Below, one piece after another: positions 26,246 through 35,410 of a stretch of 64,000 bases of DNA. The translations under genes were made by a program, and so were the position numbers. The notes under the pieces were generated by a model. That model was not told the origin of the DNA. It saw only the letters and a list, made by a program, of their open reading frames with translations, and did not search any database. The DNA is taken from assembly GCA_902619485.1 (NCBI GenBank), contig CACNEF010000002.1, positions 1 to 64,000 on the forward strand, read 5' to 3'. Source of the stretch: an uncultured SAR116 cluster alpha proteobacterium (GTDB taxonomy: Bacteria > Pseudomonadota > Alphaproteobacteria > Puniceispirillales > Marisalimonadaceae). The first letter of the stretch is position 1, and every line of letters begins with the position of its first letter.

Positions 26246-27055
26246 TTAAATTGCAAAAATGCAAAACTTGTTTTTTTTTAAATAATTTTTAACAATGTCT
26301 ATTTCTGTAATCAAAGTACCCTTTGATGACAACACGATTGAACTAAAGCCTAATTCATTACATTTTTTTATTGTTTCTAAACCTATAACTGGCAAATCCA
26401 TGTTAAAATTTTGATTTAATTTAGGAATTTTTATTAAAACTGGCCCAAAAATACTGTTTTGAAAGTAGTTATTATATAATTCCCCTGCTCTAATTATCAT
26501 TTCATCAGTACCTTCCAATGCTTCTATAGCATATACTATTGAGTTACTTACAACTACAGATTGACCAGAGTCAAATTCAGACATTTTATTAAGGAAATTA
26601 CTACCAAATCTAGCATTTTGAATTACAAAATTTTTTAATTCTTTTGAAAAAAATTCTTCTTTGTAAAAACCTTTTGTAAAAAAACAGTCTTTAAGCATAG
26701 ATGAAACTGGTATTATTTCAAAACCATTTTCATTAAAAAAATCTTCAATAAGATTTAAAGCCAAATTATCACCTAGAGAAAATGTTTTTTTTATCAGGTC
26801 ATGAGATAATCTATTATTATGGAATTTTTCATTTGAAATTCTATTAATCTTACCAGCCATTACCAAATGGGTAATTTCATTTTTCTTTAATACTGCAATC
26901 CAACTTAATGGATCATTTAAAGAAATAACTTCAGAATTATTTTTAAATGTACTTGTAGATGAATGATCTTCAATGCACAAAACAAAAGCATCTGGATTTT
27001 CTCTTGCAATTTGAATAGGAAAATCACCACGACCAGCAATTATAGCTATTTTCAT
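26246..27055 (-). CDS. lpxI: UDP-2,3-diacylglucosamine pyrophosphatase LpxI
   Basis: LpxI hydrolyses UDP-2,3-diacylglucosamine to lipid X in alphaproteobacteria, which lack LpxH. The 269-residue protein begins with IAIIAGRGDFPIQIAREN and contains HLVMAGKINRI, LIEDFFNENGFEIIPVS, SGQSVVVSNSIVYAIEALEGTDEMI and IKIPKLNQNFNMDLPVIGLETI, the DUF1009 core with its conserved Asp/Glu. Its start ATG overlaps the lpxA stop by one base (TAATG). It lies between lpxA and lpxB as in other alphaproteobacteria. Confidence 0.95.
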   Translation of the reverse strand: MKIAIIAGRGDFPIQIARENPDAFVLCIEDHSSTSTFKNNSEVISLNDPLSWIAVLKKNEITHLVMAGKINRISNEKFHNNRLSHDLIKKTFSLGDNLALNLIEDFFNENGFEIIPVSSMLKDCFFTKGFYKEEFFSKELKNFVIQNARFGSNFLNKMSEFDSGQSVVVSNSIVYAIEALEGTDEMIIRAGELYNNYFQNSIFGPVLIKIPKLNQNFNMDLPVIGLETIKKCNELGFSSIVLSSKGTLITEIDIVKNYLKKNKFCIFAI

Positions 27056-27852
27056 TAGTGCTTACCCATTTTAGGGTGGACTAATGGACGATTAAGATTT
27101 TCTTTTAAAAAACTTAATATTTCTTTTACTAATACATTTTTATTATAAGTTTCACTTACCTCTAAAAGTCTTTCATTAAACGTTCCTTCAGGGGCAAATA
27201 GAAGTCTATAAACATTTCTTAATGTCTTGATCTCATCTTTTTTAAAAGATCTCCTTTTTAAACCAACTAAATTTAAACCACTAAGATAACCTCTACTTCC
27301 AATAACTGATGTATAAGGTATAACATCACCATCAATGGTAGTTCCAGCACCAATGATAGCATGTTTCCCAATTCTGCAATATTGATGAACAGCACTTTGA
27401 CCGCCTAAATAAACAAAATCAGAAATTTCTACATGCCCTCCAATAACTGCATTGTTTACAAATACCACATTATTTCCTACCAAACAATCATGAGCTACAT
27501 GTGATCCAACCATAAAAAAACCATTATCACCAATAATAGTTTTTTGAACACCAACTTTTGTCCCTGGATGAACAGTCACGTGTTCTCTAAATACATTATT
27601 GTTACCTATTAAAAGTTCAGTCTTTTCACCTTGATATTTCAAATGTTGAGGATTAGACCCTAATACAGAAAAAGAATAAAATTCATTATTTAATCCAATA
27701 GTAGTATTACCATCAATTACAACATGAGAATGAATTTTAGAATTTTTTCCAATTTTAACATTTGGACCAATTATAGAATACGCACCTATAGAAACATTTT
27801 GATCAATTTCGCATCCATCATGAATTATTGATGTTGGATGTATATTGCTCAT
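27055..27852 (-). CDS. lpxA: UDP-N-acetylglucosamine acyltransferase
   Basis: LpxA transfers a 3-hydroxyacyl chain from ACP to UDP-GlcNAc, the first step of lipid A synthesis. The 265-residue protein is a left-handed parallel beta helix built from hexapeptide repeats (for example VSIGAYSIIGPNVKIGKNSKIHSHV), followed by the GSHVAHDCLVGNN segment with the catalytic His (about residue 123) and a C-terminal helical domain. Its ATG overlaps the fabZ stop by 4 bases (ATGA). Confidence 0.97.
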   Translation of the reverse strand: MSNIHPTSIIHDGCEIDQNVSIGAYSIIGPNVKIGKNSKIHSHVVIDGNTTIGLNNEFYSFSVLGSNPQHLKYQGEKTELLIGNNNVFREHVTVHPGTKVGVQKTIIGDNGFFMVGSHVAHDCLVGNNVVFVNNAVIGGHVEISDFVYLGGQSAVHQYCRIGKHAIIGAGTTIDGDVIPYTSVIGSRGYLSGLNLVGLKRRSFKKDEIKTLRNVYRLLFAPEGTFNERLLEVSETYNKNVLVKEILSFLKENLNRPLVHPKMGKH

Positions 27853-28328
27853 TTTGCTTTTTCCTCATTAACAAGCATCGCTGAGAATTCTGAAGAAGCT
27901 ACTAATTTATTTTGGACAAAAGCTTCACCGTTAAATTTATATAAAGATCGTTTGTTAGACATAAGATTTATTTTTAAAATTAATTCATTTCCTGGAATTA
28001 CTGGCTTTCTAAATTTAGCTTTTTCTATACCAGTAAAAAAAACAAGATTGTTGAAAGATAAAGATTTCTCTTGGTAGGATACTAAACATGCGGCAGTCTG
28101 AGCCATTGATTCTAAAATCAAAACACCAGGCATAACTGGGCGCTCAGGAAAATGACCAGGGAAGAAAGGTTCATTAAATGTTACAGATTTTATACCAGTA
28201 ACACTTTGGTTAAATATTATATCTGTTACTTTATCAATTAACAAAAAAGGATGTCTATGAGGAATTAATTTAATAATATCATTATGTAAAAGTGTAATTG
28301 TTTCACCTTTATCATCTTTAAGTACCAT
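27849..28328 (-). CDS. fabZ: 3-hydroxyacyl-[ACP] dehydratase FabZ
   Basis: FabZ dehydrates 3-hydroxyacyl-ACP in fatty-acid elongation. The 159-residue hotdog protein has PHRHPFLLIDKV with the catalytic His (about residue 23), FPGHFPERPVMPGVLILESMAQTAA with the catalytic Glu, and FRKPVIPGNELIL. Its place between lpxD and lpxA is conserved and links fatty acid and lipid A synthesis, which compete for the same 3-hydroxyacyl-ACP. It begins one base after lpxD ends. Confidence 0.97.
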   Translation of the reverse strand: MVLKDDKGETITLLHNDIIKLIPHRHPFLLIDKVTDIIFNQSVTGIKSVTFNEPFFPGHFPERPVMPGVLILESMAQTAACLVSYQEKSLSFNNLVFFTGIEKAKFRKPVIPGNELILKINLMSNKRSLYKFNGEAFVQNKLVASSEFSAMLVNEEKAK

Positions 28329-28329
28329 A

Positions 28330-29382
28330 TCAGTTTTTCTTTCTTTTTTTGTTACTTAATCTTTGTGATGCTATAAGTCTTTTCCAAGAGTTCATATCTT
28401 GAGCAGGACTACCACCTATTTTGCTAGCTTTGGGAAAACTATTAAAAACTTTTGAAGCACCAGCTACAATAGATCCCTCCCCAATCCTAATGTTATCTTT
28501 TACGCTAACATCTCCACCTAAAATAACGTTTTTTTCTAAAACAACTGAACCTGATAAACCAACTTGGCCAGCTAAAATACAATAATCATTTATAACACAG
28601 TTATGGCCGATGTGTACTTGATTATCAATCATTACATATTTACCAATTAAAGTTTCATCTATCAACCCTCTATCAATCGTACAAGCAGATCCAATATTAG
28701 TACCCTCGCCAATAATAAGGCTTCCTACATGAGGAGTTAAAGTTGTGTTAGTGTTATCTGGAATGAAACCAAAACCTATTTTCCCTAAAACACTGTTATG
28801 AGCTACATTTACTTTTTTATTTAAAATTGTACATTCTATAATAACACCAGCACCAATAAAACATTCTTTTCCTACTTTACAATTTGAAGAAATAGTTACT
28901 CGTTCAGATATATATGTATTATCTTCAATTATAACATCTTCACAAATAACAGAATATGCACCTATAAAAACATTCTTTCCAATCTTAGCAGTTTTATGAA
29001 CTATTGCTGATGGATGAATTTTATTTTCTTTTTTATGTTGTTGATTTTTTGTTACATATTTTTTTAAAATTTTTGAAAATCCCTTTTTTGGGTTACTATA
29101 AGGTATCTTAATAATATCTTTATTTAAATATTTAAAATTTTCCTTTTCAACTATACAAATACCAGAAGTTACATTGTTAAAATTCCTTTTTACATTTGTA
29201 AAAAAAGATAATTTATTTTTTTTTAAATTTTCAAATGAAACAAAATCTTCAATATTAATTTTTTCAAGGTGAACAACTAGGTTCTCTTTTTTAAAAACAA
29301 TTTCATCTTTAGATATGTTTAAAATATTTAAAATATCTAATAAATTAATTTTATGATTAATTTTAAAAAATTCTTTGTTCAT
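28330..29382 (-). CDS. lpxD: UDP-3-O-acylglucosamine N-acyltransferase
   Basis: LpxD adds the second hydroxyacyl chain at the N-2 position of glucosamine. The 350-residue protein has an N-terminal uridine-binding domain (about residues 1-110, divergent and Lys/Asn-rich here), a hexapeptide beta-helix starting at HPSAIVHKTAKIGKNVFIGAY, the catalytic-His segment NQVHIGHNCVI (about residue 254) and SGSVVLEKNVILGGDVSVKDN, ending in a basic tail (SNKKRKKN). Its length is normal. It lies 12 bases after the Skp-like gene. Confidence 0.96.
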   Translation of the reverse strand: MNKEFFKINHKINLLDILNILNISKDEIVFKKENLVVHLEKINIEDFVSFENLKKNKLSFFTNVKRNFNNVTSGICIVEKENFKYLNKDIIKIPYSNPKKGFSKILKKYVTKNQQHKKENKIHPSAIVHKTAKIGKNVFIGAYSVICEDVIIEDNTYISERVTISSNCKVGKECFIGAGVIIECTILNKKVNVAHNSVLGKIGFGFIPDNTNTTLTPHVGSLIIGEGTNIGSACTIDRGLIDETLIGKYVMIDNQVHIGHNCVINDYCILAGQVGLSGSVVLEKNVILGGDVSVKDNIRIGEGSIVAGASKVFNSFPKASKIGGSPAQDMNSWKRLIASQRLSNKKRKKN

Positions 29383-29394
29383 ATGTTTTCTTAA

Positions 29395-30003
29395 CTATTT
29401 AGGAGAATTAATTATAATTTTCATGGATTTTGTCTTATTATTGAATAATTCAAGAACCTCGTTAGTGAAATCAATGCTTTGATTATTAAATAAAAAAACG
29501 TTTTCTTTAAGCAAAACAACATTAATATTTTTATTTATTGAAACATCTTTAATAATTTGAGCTAATAAATCCTTAATATTTTTTTGAATTTTTTGAAAAG
29601 ACTTATTTAATACAGCTCTCTCATCTTTATATTTTTTTTGAATTTTAAAAACTTCTTTTTTAAATAATTTCACTCTTTTTTTATATTCAGATTCTGCAAT
29701 ATTATTTTTAAGTTTTTTTAAACTCTCCTCCTTTTGTTTAAGCAAAATTTGTTTTTGTTTAATTTTTTCATTAATTTCTTTCTCTAAAGTCAGGAATTTA
29801 TTACCTAATAGCTTCATAGCATTTGAGCTTTTCAAAATATATCTAAAATCAATAATTCCTATTTTATTATTATCAATAACATTTGAAATTTTAAGACTAT
29901 TCTGAGGTTTCAAACGATAATAATTAGATCTATTACTATTAATAAATTTATGAAACTTATTATCAATTGCAGTTGAAAAAAATAGTAAATCTAGAAAAAA
30001 CAT
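29395..30003 (-). CDS. skp: Skp/OmpH-like periplasmic chaperone (divergent)
   Basis: By position between bamA and lpxD and by structure, this is the OmpH/Skp family chaperone for outer-membrane proteins. The recognisable part starts at KIGIIDFRYILKSSNAM and continues as a long Lys/Glu-rich coiled coil (two tentacle helices, about residues 75-155 of the track ORF), then a short beta segment (INVVLLKENVFLF). The track starts at TTG 30018; ATG 30003 has GGA 6 bases before it and gives 202 residues with a short hydrophobic start (MFFLDLLFFSTA). The signal peptide is unusual: it has no basic n-region, and a stretch of about 35 residues separates it from the Skp core. Confidence 0.75.
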   Translation of the reverse strand: MFFLDLLFFSTAIDNKFHKFINSNRSNYYRLKPQNSLKISNVIDNNKIGIIDFRYILKSSNAMKLLGNKFLTLEKEINEKIKQKQILLKQKEESLKKLKNNIAESEYKKRVKLFKKEVFKIQKKYKDERAVLNKSFQKIQKNIKDLLAQIIKDVSINKNINVVLLKENVFLFNNQSIDFTNEVLELFNNKTKSMKIIINSPK

Positions 30004-30023
30004 TTCAAGTCCAAACAAAAACT

Positions 30024-32297
30024 TTAAAAACTAGTACCAATACTAAATTGAAAGTTTTCTTCAATATCATAACTTTTACTTTTTAATGGAAAGCCCCAAA
30101 TTATTTGCAATGGACCTACTGGAGTACTCATTGACAAACCAAAGCCGCTAGTAATTCTAGGCTCCTTGTCATCGTAACCCTGGACACCTGATTCATAATC
30201 TGTACCCCATATTGATCCAACATCTGAAAAAATTAACCATTCTAAACCAGTATCATTTGGCATAAATTTATCAGATTTAAGCTCGAAAGATAAATTATAA
30301 AAATTATTTCCACCTATTGCCTGATTATTACCTGTATCACGAGGACCAATTCCGTCGTTGTCAAAGCCTCTTACAGATTTTCCTCCTAAGAAAAAACGAT
30401 TAGATGAAGTAATATTATCTTCTATAGCCCTAATGATCCCTAAACCTGTTTTGAAGCCTAAAATATAATCTCCATAATCAATTGGATAATATGATTTTAA
30501 ATTAAAAACAGATTTATAAAATTTAGCATCACCACCAATTCCTGATAAAGTATTATCAATATGCCATTTATAACCAGAAGTTGGATTAAAAAAACTATCT
30601 CTAGTATCCTTAGACAAAGTATGAGTAATTGATGAAGTAGTAATTTCTATACCCTCTTCTCCAGTAGCAGATGCTGCTGTTGAAGTACTAGAAGTAGTGG
30701 TTTCAGAAACAGAAAAGTTATATTTAAATGATTGAAATAAATCATTATGATTAACACCTACTCCTACATTAAAACCTGACTTGTCAGTTGTTACATCTCC
30801 TGATGAATTTTCACTTTTTTGATCATATAAACCACCAAATAAAGATAAATGTCTGTCTAAAAAATAAGGTTCTGTCATATCGATATTATAAGTTGTTTTT
30901 TGACTAGATGAACTTACTTCAAATTTTAACTTTTTTCCTTCACCTAGAAAATTTCTTTCACTTAAACCAAAAGTTAATGTTGTATTATTTAATGAAGAAT
31001 AACCAATACCAAAAGAAGCAGCACCAGTATTTGTTTCTTGAACTTCAATTAATATATCAATAGATTTAGGAGAATTTGAATCTTGCAATTTATAATTTAC
31101 TGACTGAAAATAACCTAATCTTTTTAGAGAGTTGATAGAAGAATTAAGTTTTGATTTATTAAAAGGATCTCCTTCTAAGAATGATAATTCCCTCCTAATA
31201 ACACTGTCGTTAGTCCTTGTGTTTCCTAATATGGTAATTTTATTAATATATTTTTCAATACCTTCAGTAATATTAAAATTTATATTAACTAAATTTTTTC
31301 TTTTTTGTAATGTTGAATTAACTTTAACAAAACTATATCCACTATTCTCAAAAAAATTAACCAAAATTTTTGAAGATTCCTCAAGAGCTCTAGAATTGAA
31401 AAAATCACCCTTTTTTAAATATAATTCTTTTAATAAATTTTTTTTATCGTCAATAAGTGTAGTATTAATATTTATTTTATCTATGGAATATCTCTGTCCT
31501 TCACTAATAATAAAATTTATATTAAAACCTGAAAAATCAGGAAGAAGATCTCCTCTAGCCACTTTGACATTGAAATCTAAGTAACCTCTCTGACTATAAA
31601 ACTCTTTAAGTTTTAATTTATCATAATCTAAACGTTCGGGTATAAATTTATTTGATCCAAAGATTTTATACCAAGCATCTTCTTTAGTTGATATTATTGA
31701 CCTCAACTCTTTATCAGAAAAATTTTTATTACCTGTAAAATTAATGTTTTTTACAACAAGCAAAGATCCTTCATTAATTTCAAAATTTAGATTTACCCTT
31801 CCTTCGCCTATTTCAATTTTTTTGATATTAACTTGGGCTAAATATCGTCCAATTTTTTGATATTCTACTTTTATTTTTTTTATTGAATCACTTATATCAT
31901 TTTTATTAAAAATATCTCTTGATTTTATTGAAATTAAATTACTCAAAGTATCATTTTCTAACAAATCGTTTCCTGTAAAAGAAATTTCATTAATAATAGG
32001 ATATTCTTCAACATTGATTATTAGAATGTTATTATCGACTTTTAAACTTACTTTGTTAAACATACCAGAATTATACAAGTCTTTTGTAAATTTATTTAAA
32101 ACTTCATTGTTAAAATTTGTATTTGGGTATTCTGGAAAAAAATTTAGAATGAATGTTTTAGATAACCTTTGTGTTCCATTTATTTTAACTTTTTCAATTC
32201 TTAATTGATCAGCATAAGATAAAGAGAATTTTGCTAGAATCATAAATATCAGCAAAAATTTATTGAATGATAAAATAAAGTTTGAAAAATTAAACAT
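30024..32297 (-). CDS. bamA: outer membrane protein assembly factor BamA
   Basis: BamA is the central beta-barrel of the machine that inserts outer-membrane proteins. The 757-residue precursor has an N-terminal signal peptide (hydrophobic core FLLIFMILAKFSLSYA, likely cleavage after SYA), five POTRA repeats to about residue 370 (for example INEGSLLVVKNINFTGNKNF), and a C-terminal barrel with GIGYSSLNNTTLTFGLSERNFLG, FFLGGKSVRGF (the conserved VRGF/Y lid-lock motif) and a terminal Phe (SIGTSF). The 5' neighbour is rseP and the 3' neighbours are skp and the lpx genes, the classic envelope cluster. Confidence 0.97.
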   Translation of the reverse strand: MFNFSNFILSFNKFLLIFMILAKFSLSYADQLRIEKVKINGTQRLSKTFILNFFPEYPNTNFNNEVLNKFTKDLYNSGMFNKVSLKVDNNILIINVEEYPIINEISFTGNDLLENDTLSNLISIKSRDIFNKNDISDSIKKIKVEYQKIGRYLAQVNIKKIEIGEGRVNLNFEINEGSLLVVKNINFTGNKNFSDKELRSIISTKEDAWYKIFGSNKFIPERLDYDKLKLKEFYSQRGYLDFNVKVARGDLLPDFSGFNINFIISEGQRYSIDKININTTLIDDKKNLLKELYLKKGDFFNSRALEESSKILVNFFENSGYSFVKVNSTLQKRKNLVNINFNITEGIEKYINKITILGNTRTNDSVIRRELSFLEGDPFNKSKLNSSINSLKRLGYFQSVNYKLQDSNSPKSIDILIEVQETNTGAASFGIGYSSLNNTTLTFGLSERNFLGEGKKLKFEVSSSSQKTTYNIDMTEPYFLDRHLSLFGGLYDQKSENSSGDVTTDKSGFNVGVGVNHNDLFQSFKYNFSVSETTTSSTSTAASATGEEGIEITTSSITHTLSKDTRDSFFNPTSGYKWHIDNTLSGIGGDAKFYKSVFNLKSYYPIDYGDYILGFKTGLGIIRAIEDNITSSNRFFLGGKSVRGFDNDGIGPRDTGNNQAIGGNNFYNLSFELKSDKFMPNDTGLEWLIFSDVGSIWGTDYESGVQGYDDKEPRITSGFGLSMSTPVGPLQIIWGFPLKSKSYDIEENFQFSIGTSF

Positions 32298-32341
32298 GTT
32301 GTTATTTTATATTGTTTTTTTTTAATGTATAGCAATTATAT

Positions 32342-33412
32342 CTATAAACCTAAATCAAAAGCTGTTACTAATATCATCAATGAAATTAAAAATAAAAAAC
32401 CAAATTTTAGTAAGAATAATTGTATCGAACCTGTTAAAGGTTTTCCAAATATCAACTCATAAGTAAAAAGTAAAATATAGCCGCCATCTAAAGCTGGTAT
32501 TGGTAATAGATTTATCAATCCTAAGTTTATTGACAAAATTGCCATTAAAAAAATTATTGACGCTAGACCTCTGTCTAAACTTGTACCAGAAATTTTTGCA
32601 ATACCAATAGGACCCAAGACATCTTTTTTATCTACTTCTAATGATAATAGAGCACTTAAACCTTTTAACCACTCATGTGTCATGTTAATAGAGTCCAAAA
32701 CTCCAAATTTTAAAGCTGGTAAAATGGATAGTGTAATTAATTCAGACGGCGCTGCAGTTACACCAATCCTCCCCAAAACTCTTTTTGAATTTTTTTCATA
32801 AAATTCATCAGGAACAATATTAATATACAAAACATTCTCATTTCTTAAAACTTCAAATAAAAGATTGTTTTTTGGATTTTTTTCAACAATATTTTTGATA
32901 TCAGAAAAATTTTTGGTTTTCATATTATTTATACTAATAACTTTATCTCCAGAAATGATTCCACCAATTTTAGCTGGTTTAGTGTCTAGTACTTCATTTA
33001 TAATTGGAGGAGAAACATATCTACCATTGAAATAATAGAGGCTTGTAATTAAAATCAACCCTAATATCAAATTAGCTAAGGGCCCAGACAAAACAATCAT
33101 GAATCTAGAAAATAAATTAGCTTGCAAAAAAGTATCTTTTTCTAATAAGTTTTTATCATCTTTTTTTGTAAGATTTACAAGTTCGCCTTTCATTTTTACA
33201 TAACCACCTAATGGTATTAAGGAAAATTTCCATCTAGTATTATTTTTGTCAGTATAACCAAATATTTCAGGCCCAAAACCAATCGAGAATGACTCTACGC
33301 TTACACCAGACTTTTTTGCAGCAAAATAGTGCCCTAGCTCATGAAAGAATATCAAAGGGGTTAAAACAATAAAAAAACCAATTAATGATGTAAAAAAATC
33401 ACTCTCAACCAT
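32342..33412 (-). CDS. rseP: site-2 membrane metalloprotease RseP/MmpA
   Basis: This intramembrane zinc protease cuts anti-sigma factors and remnant signal peptides. The 356-residue protein has the zinc motif HELGH in FFHELGHYFAAKKSGV (about residue 25), SIGFGPEIFGY, PLGGYVKMKGE, a single evident PDZ domain (about residues 130-205, including GGIISGDKVISINN), and the C-terminal LLPIPALDGGYILL carrying the third zinc ligand Asp. With one PDZ and about four membrane helices it resembles the alphaproteobacterial MmpA size class. Its start overlaps the dxr end by 8 bases. Confidence 0.96.
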   Translation of the reverse strand: MVESDFFTSLIGFFIVLTPLIFFHELGHYFAAKKSGVSVESFSIGFGPEIFGYTDKNNTRWKFSLIPLGGYVKMKGELVNLTKKDDKNLLEKDTFLQANLFSRFMIVLSGPLANLILGLILITSLYYFNGRYVSPPIINEVLDTKPAKIGGIISGDKVISINNMKTKNFSDIKNIVEKNPKNNLLFEVLRNENVLYINIVPDEFYEKNSKRVLGRIGVTAAPSELITLSILPALKFGVLDSINMTHEWLKGLSALLSLEVDKKDVLGPIGIAKISGTSLDRGLASIIFLMAILSINLGLINLLPIPALDGGYILLFTYELIFGKPLTGSIQLFLLKFGFLFLISLMILVTAFDLGL

Positions 33413-34562
33413 TTATAAATTTCCTTTTAATTAGATTTAATGCATCTATTCTTGCTATTTTATCTATTTCAATTATGTCATCGATATTTTTGGGGATAAA
33501 TGGTTTACAAATATTTAAAGTTTCGTAAACAATATTATAAATATCTATGAATCTAACTTTATTTTTCAAGAAAGCGTCAACAGCAATTTCATTTGAAGCA
33601 TTTAGAACAATTGGAGAGCAACAAGAACTTTCAAGAACTTCCCAACCTAATTTTAATCCTGGGAATTTTTTATAATCAGGTTCAAAAAAATTTAGATTAC
33701 TAATATTGTTTAACGATAATTTTTTTAGATTTAAATTTATTCTTTCAGGCCAATTAAGGGCAACACTTAATGGTGTTATCATATCAGGAAAACCTAAGTT
33801 TGCTAAAATTGAACCATCTTTGTAATGGACTAAACCGTGAATAATATGTTCAGGATGAACTGTAACTTCAATTTTATCACTTCTAATATTAAAAAGCACG
33901 GAAGCTTCAATAATTTCTAATGCTTTATTAAACATAGTAGCACTATCGACTGATATCTTTTCTCCCATTTTCCAAACAGGATGTTTTATTGCATCTTTTG
34001 GTTTAATATTTTTAAAATTTTCAATTGGCATATTTAAAAAAGGGCCTCCTGATGCAGTAAGTGTAATAAAATCAACATTATCAATGTTATTTTTTTCTAG
34101 ACATTGAAATATTGCACTGTGCTCAGAATCCACTGGCAAAATTCTAACTTTCTTCTCGTGACTTTTTTCCATAAAAATTTTACCAGCAGATACTAATGTT
34201 TCTTTATTTGCTATTGCGAGATTGTTCCCAACACTAATTGCGGCAAATGCTGGATACAAACCCGACATTCCAATTATTCCTGAAATTACAATATCACAAT
34301 TTATTTTTGCTAATTCAATTAAGCTAGAGTGTCCTACATATAATTCATTTTTACCATAATATGATTTAGCATTTTTAGGATCAGATAATACAACATTAGG
34401 AACATCAAATTCATTTACTATTTTGCTTAATAATTTTGAGTTGTTGTGAGCAGAGACACCTATAAGATTAAATCTTTCTTTATTTTTTCTTAACAACCGC
34501 AAAGAAGATTCACCAATAGAACCAGTTGCTCCTAACAATATAATATTTTTTTTAATATCCAT
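33405..34562 (-). CDS. dxr: 1-deoxy-D-xylulose 5-phosphate reductoisomerase
   Basis: Dxr converts DXP to MEP with NADPH in the non-mevalonate isoprenoid pathway. Motifs are ILLGATGSIGESSLRLL (NADPH binding), ANKETLVSAG, PVDSEHSAIFQCL with metal/substrate ligands, TASGGPFL, HPVWKMGEKISVDSATMFNKALEIIEA and a C-terminal helical domain. The track starts at TTG 34577, but ATG 34562 gives the normal N-terminus (385 residues) and clears the cdsA stop by 11 bases. It supplies precursor for undecaprenyl phosphate made by neighbouring uppS. Confidence 0.96.
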   Translation of the reverse strand: MDIKKNIILLGATGSIGESSLRLLRKNKERFNLIGVSAHNNSKLLSKIVNEFDVPNVVLSDPKNAKSYYGKNELYVGHSSLIELAKINCDIVISGIIGMSGLYPAFAAISVGNNLAIANKETLVSAGKIFMEKSHEKKVRILPVDSEHSAIFQCLEKNNIDNVDFITLTASGGPFLNMPIENFKNIKPKDAIKHPVWKMGEKISVDSATMFNKALEIIEASVLFNIRSDKIEVTVHPEHIIHGLVHYKDGSILANLGFPDMITPLSVALNWPERINLNLKKLSLNNISNLNFFEPDYKKFPGLKLGWEVLESSCCSPIVLNASNEIAVDAFLKNKVRFIDIYNIVYETLNICKPFIPKNIDDIIEIDKIARIDALNLIKRKFING

Positions 34563-34573
34563 GATTAAAATTT

Positions 34574-35410
34574 TCAATTAATAGAAATATATAAAAAAGG
34601 TATTACAAAAAAATATCCATCAAATCTATCCATTAAACCTCCATGCCCGGGGATCAAGTTCCCACTATCCTTTACACCTATTTTTCTTTTAAAAGCAGAC
34701 TCTAAAAGGTCTCCAAAAAAAGCAAATATACCTATAAAAAAACCATAAATTAAAGAATATATAACATTAAAGTTCATCAAATCCTTGATAAAATAAGAAA
34801 TCAAAATAGTGGCAGCCAACCCAATAATAGTACCTTCAATTGTTTTGCCCTTACTTACTGAAGGAATTATTTTTCTTTTACCTAATAATTTACCTCCCAA
34901 ATATGCAAAAATATCCATAGTACTAACTAAAATCACAGCATATAAGATTGTATATAATCCATTAGCAAAATGCAAAATAGCTATTAGAGAGAAAAAAGAA
35001 ACAATAATTAAATTTGATAAAATAAAATTGATGAAATTTAATTTTTTGTAAAAAATAAAAATGATATTGAAAAAAATTGCGATAAAAAGAAAGGTTATAT
35101 TATTGTTAAAAGACAAAGAAATCATTTCTATTTTATAAATTTCAAAAATAGTAAAAAACAAAAAAACTACTTGCAAAAAAAAAATTTTTAAAACTTGTGA
35201 TTTTTGTAAAATTTTGGAAGTTAATTTTTCATATTCAAAAAAAACAAAGCCAAAAAGAATGGAAAAGAAAATTGATACAAAAGGATTGCCTAATAAAATT
35301 AAAAATAAAAACAAGAGGGATAATATTATAGTTGAAATAAACCTTTGTCTAAATTCTTTAACATTAACCATAGATGTTATTTTTTTGAAAAGTTTAATTA
35401 TCTCCACCAT
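34574..35410 (-). CDS. cdsA: phosphatidate cytidylyltransferase
   Basis: CdsA makes CDP-diacylglycerol for phospholipid synthesis in the inner membrane. The 278-residue protein has about eight membrane helices, and the family signature appears near the C-terminus as SAFKRKIGVKDSGNLIPGHGGLMDRFDG (quoted in parts: SAFKRKIGVKDSG, then PGHGGLMDRFDG). GGKLLGKRKIIPSVSKGKTIEG is also typical. The ATG at 35410 overlaps uppS by 17 bases; a second in-frame ATG (35371, MVNVKEF) would match the usual CdsA start better and remove the overlap, so the true start is open. Confidence 0.94.
   Translation of the reverse strand: MVEIIKLFKKITSMVNVKEFRQRFISTIILSLLFLFLILLGNPFVSIFFSILFGFVFFEYEKLTSKILQKSQVLKIFFLQVVFLFFTIFEIYKIEMISLSFNNNITFLFIAIFFNIIFIFYKKLNFINFILSNLIIVSFFSLIAILHFANGLYTILYAVILVSTMDIFAYLGGKLLGKRKIIPSVSKGKTIEGTIIGLAATILISYFIKDLMNFNVIYSLIYGFFIGIFAFFGDLLESAFKRKIGVKDSGNLIPGHGGLMDRFDGYFFVIPFLYISIN

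Noticed and set aside
31132-31584. 150-codon plus-strand ORF opposite bamA
   Set aside because: It is antisense to a clear BamA POTRA region, with a low-complexity Leu/Phe/Ser composition typical of shadow frames and no ribosome binding site.
33622-33640. GAAC-like direct repeat in dxr as an SOS box
   Set aside because: The spacing is 6 instead of 7 bases and it lies inside coding sequence far from a promoter.
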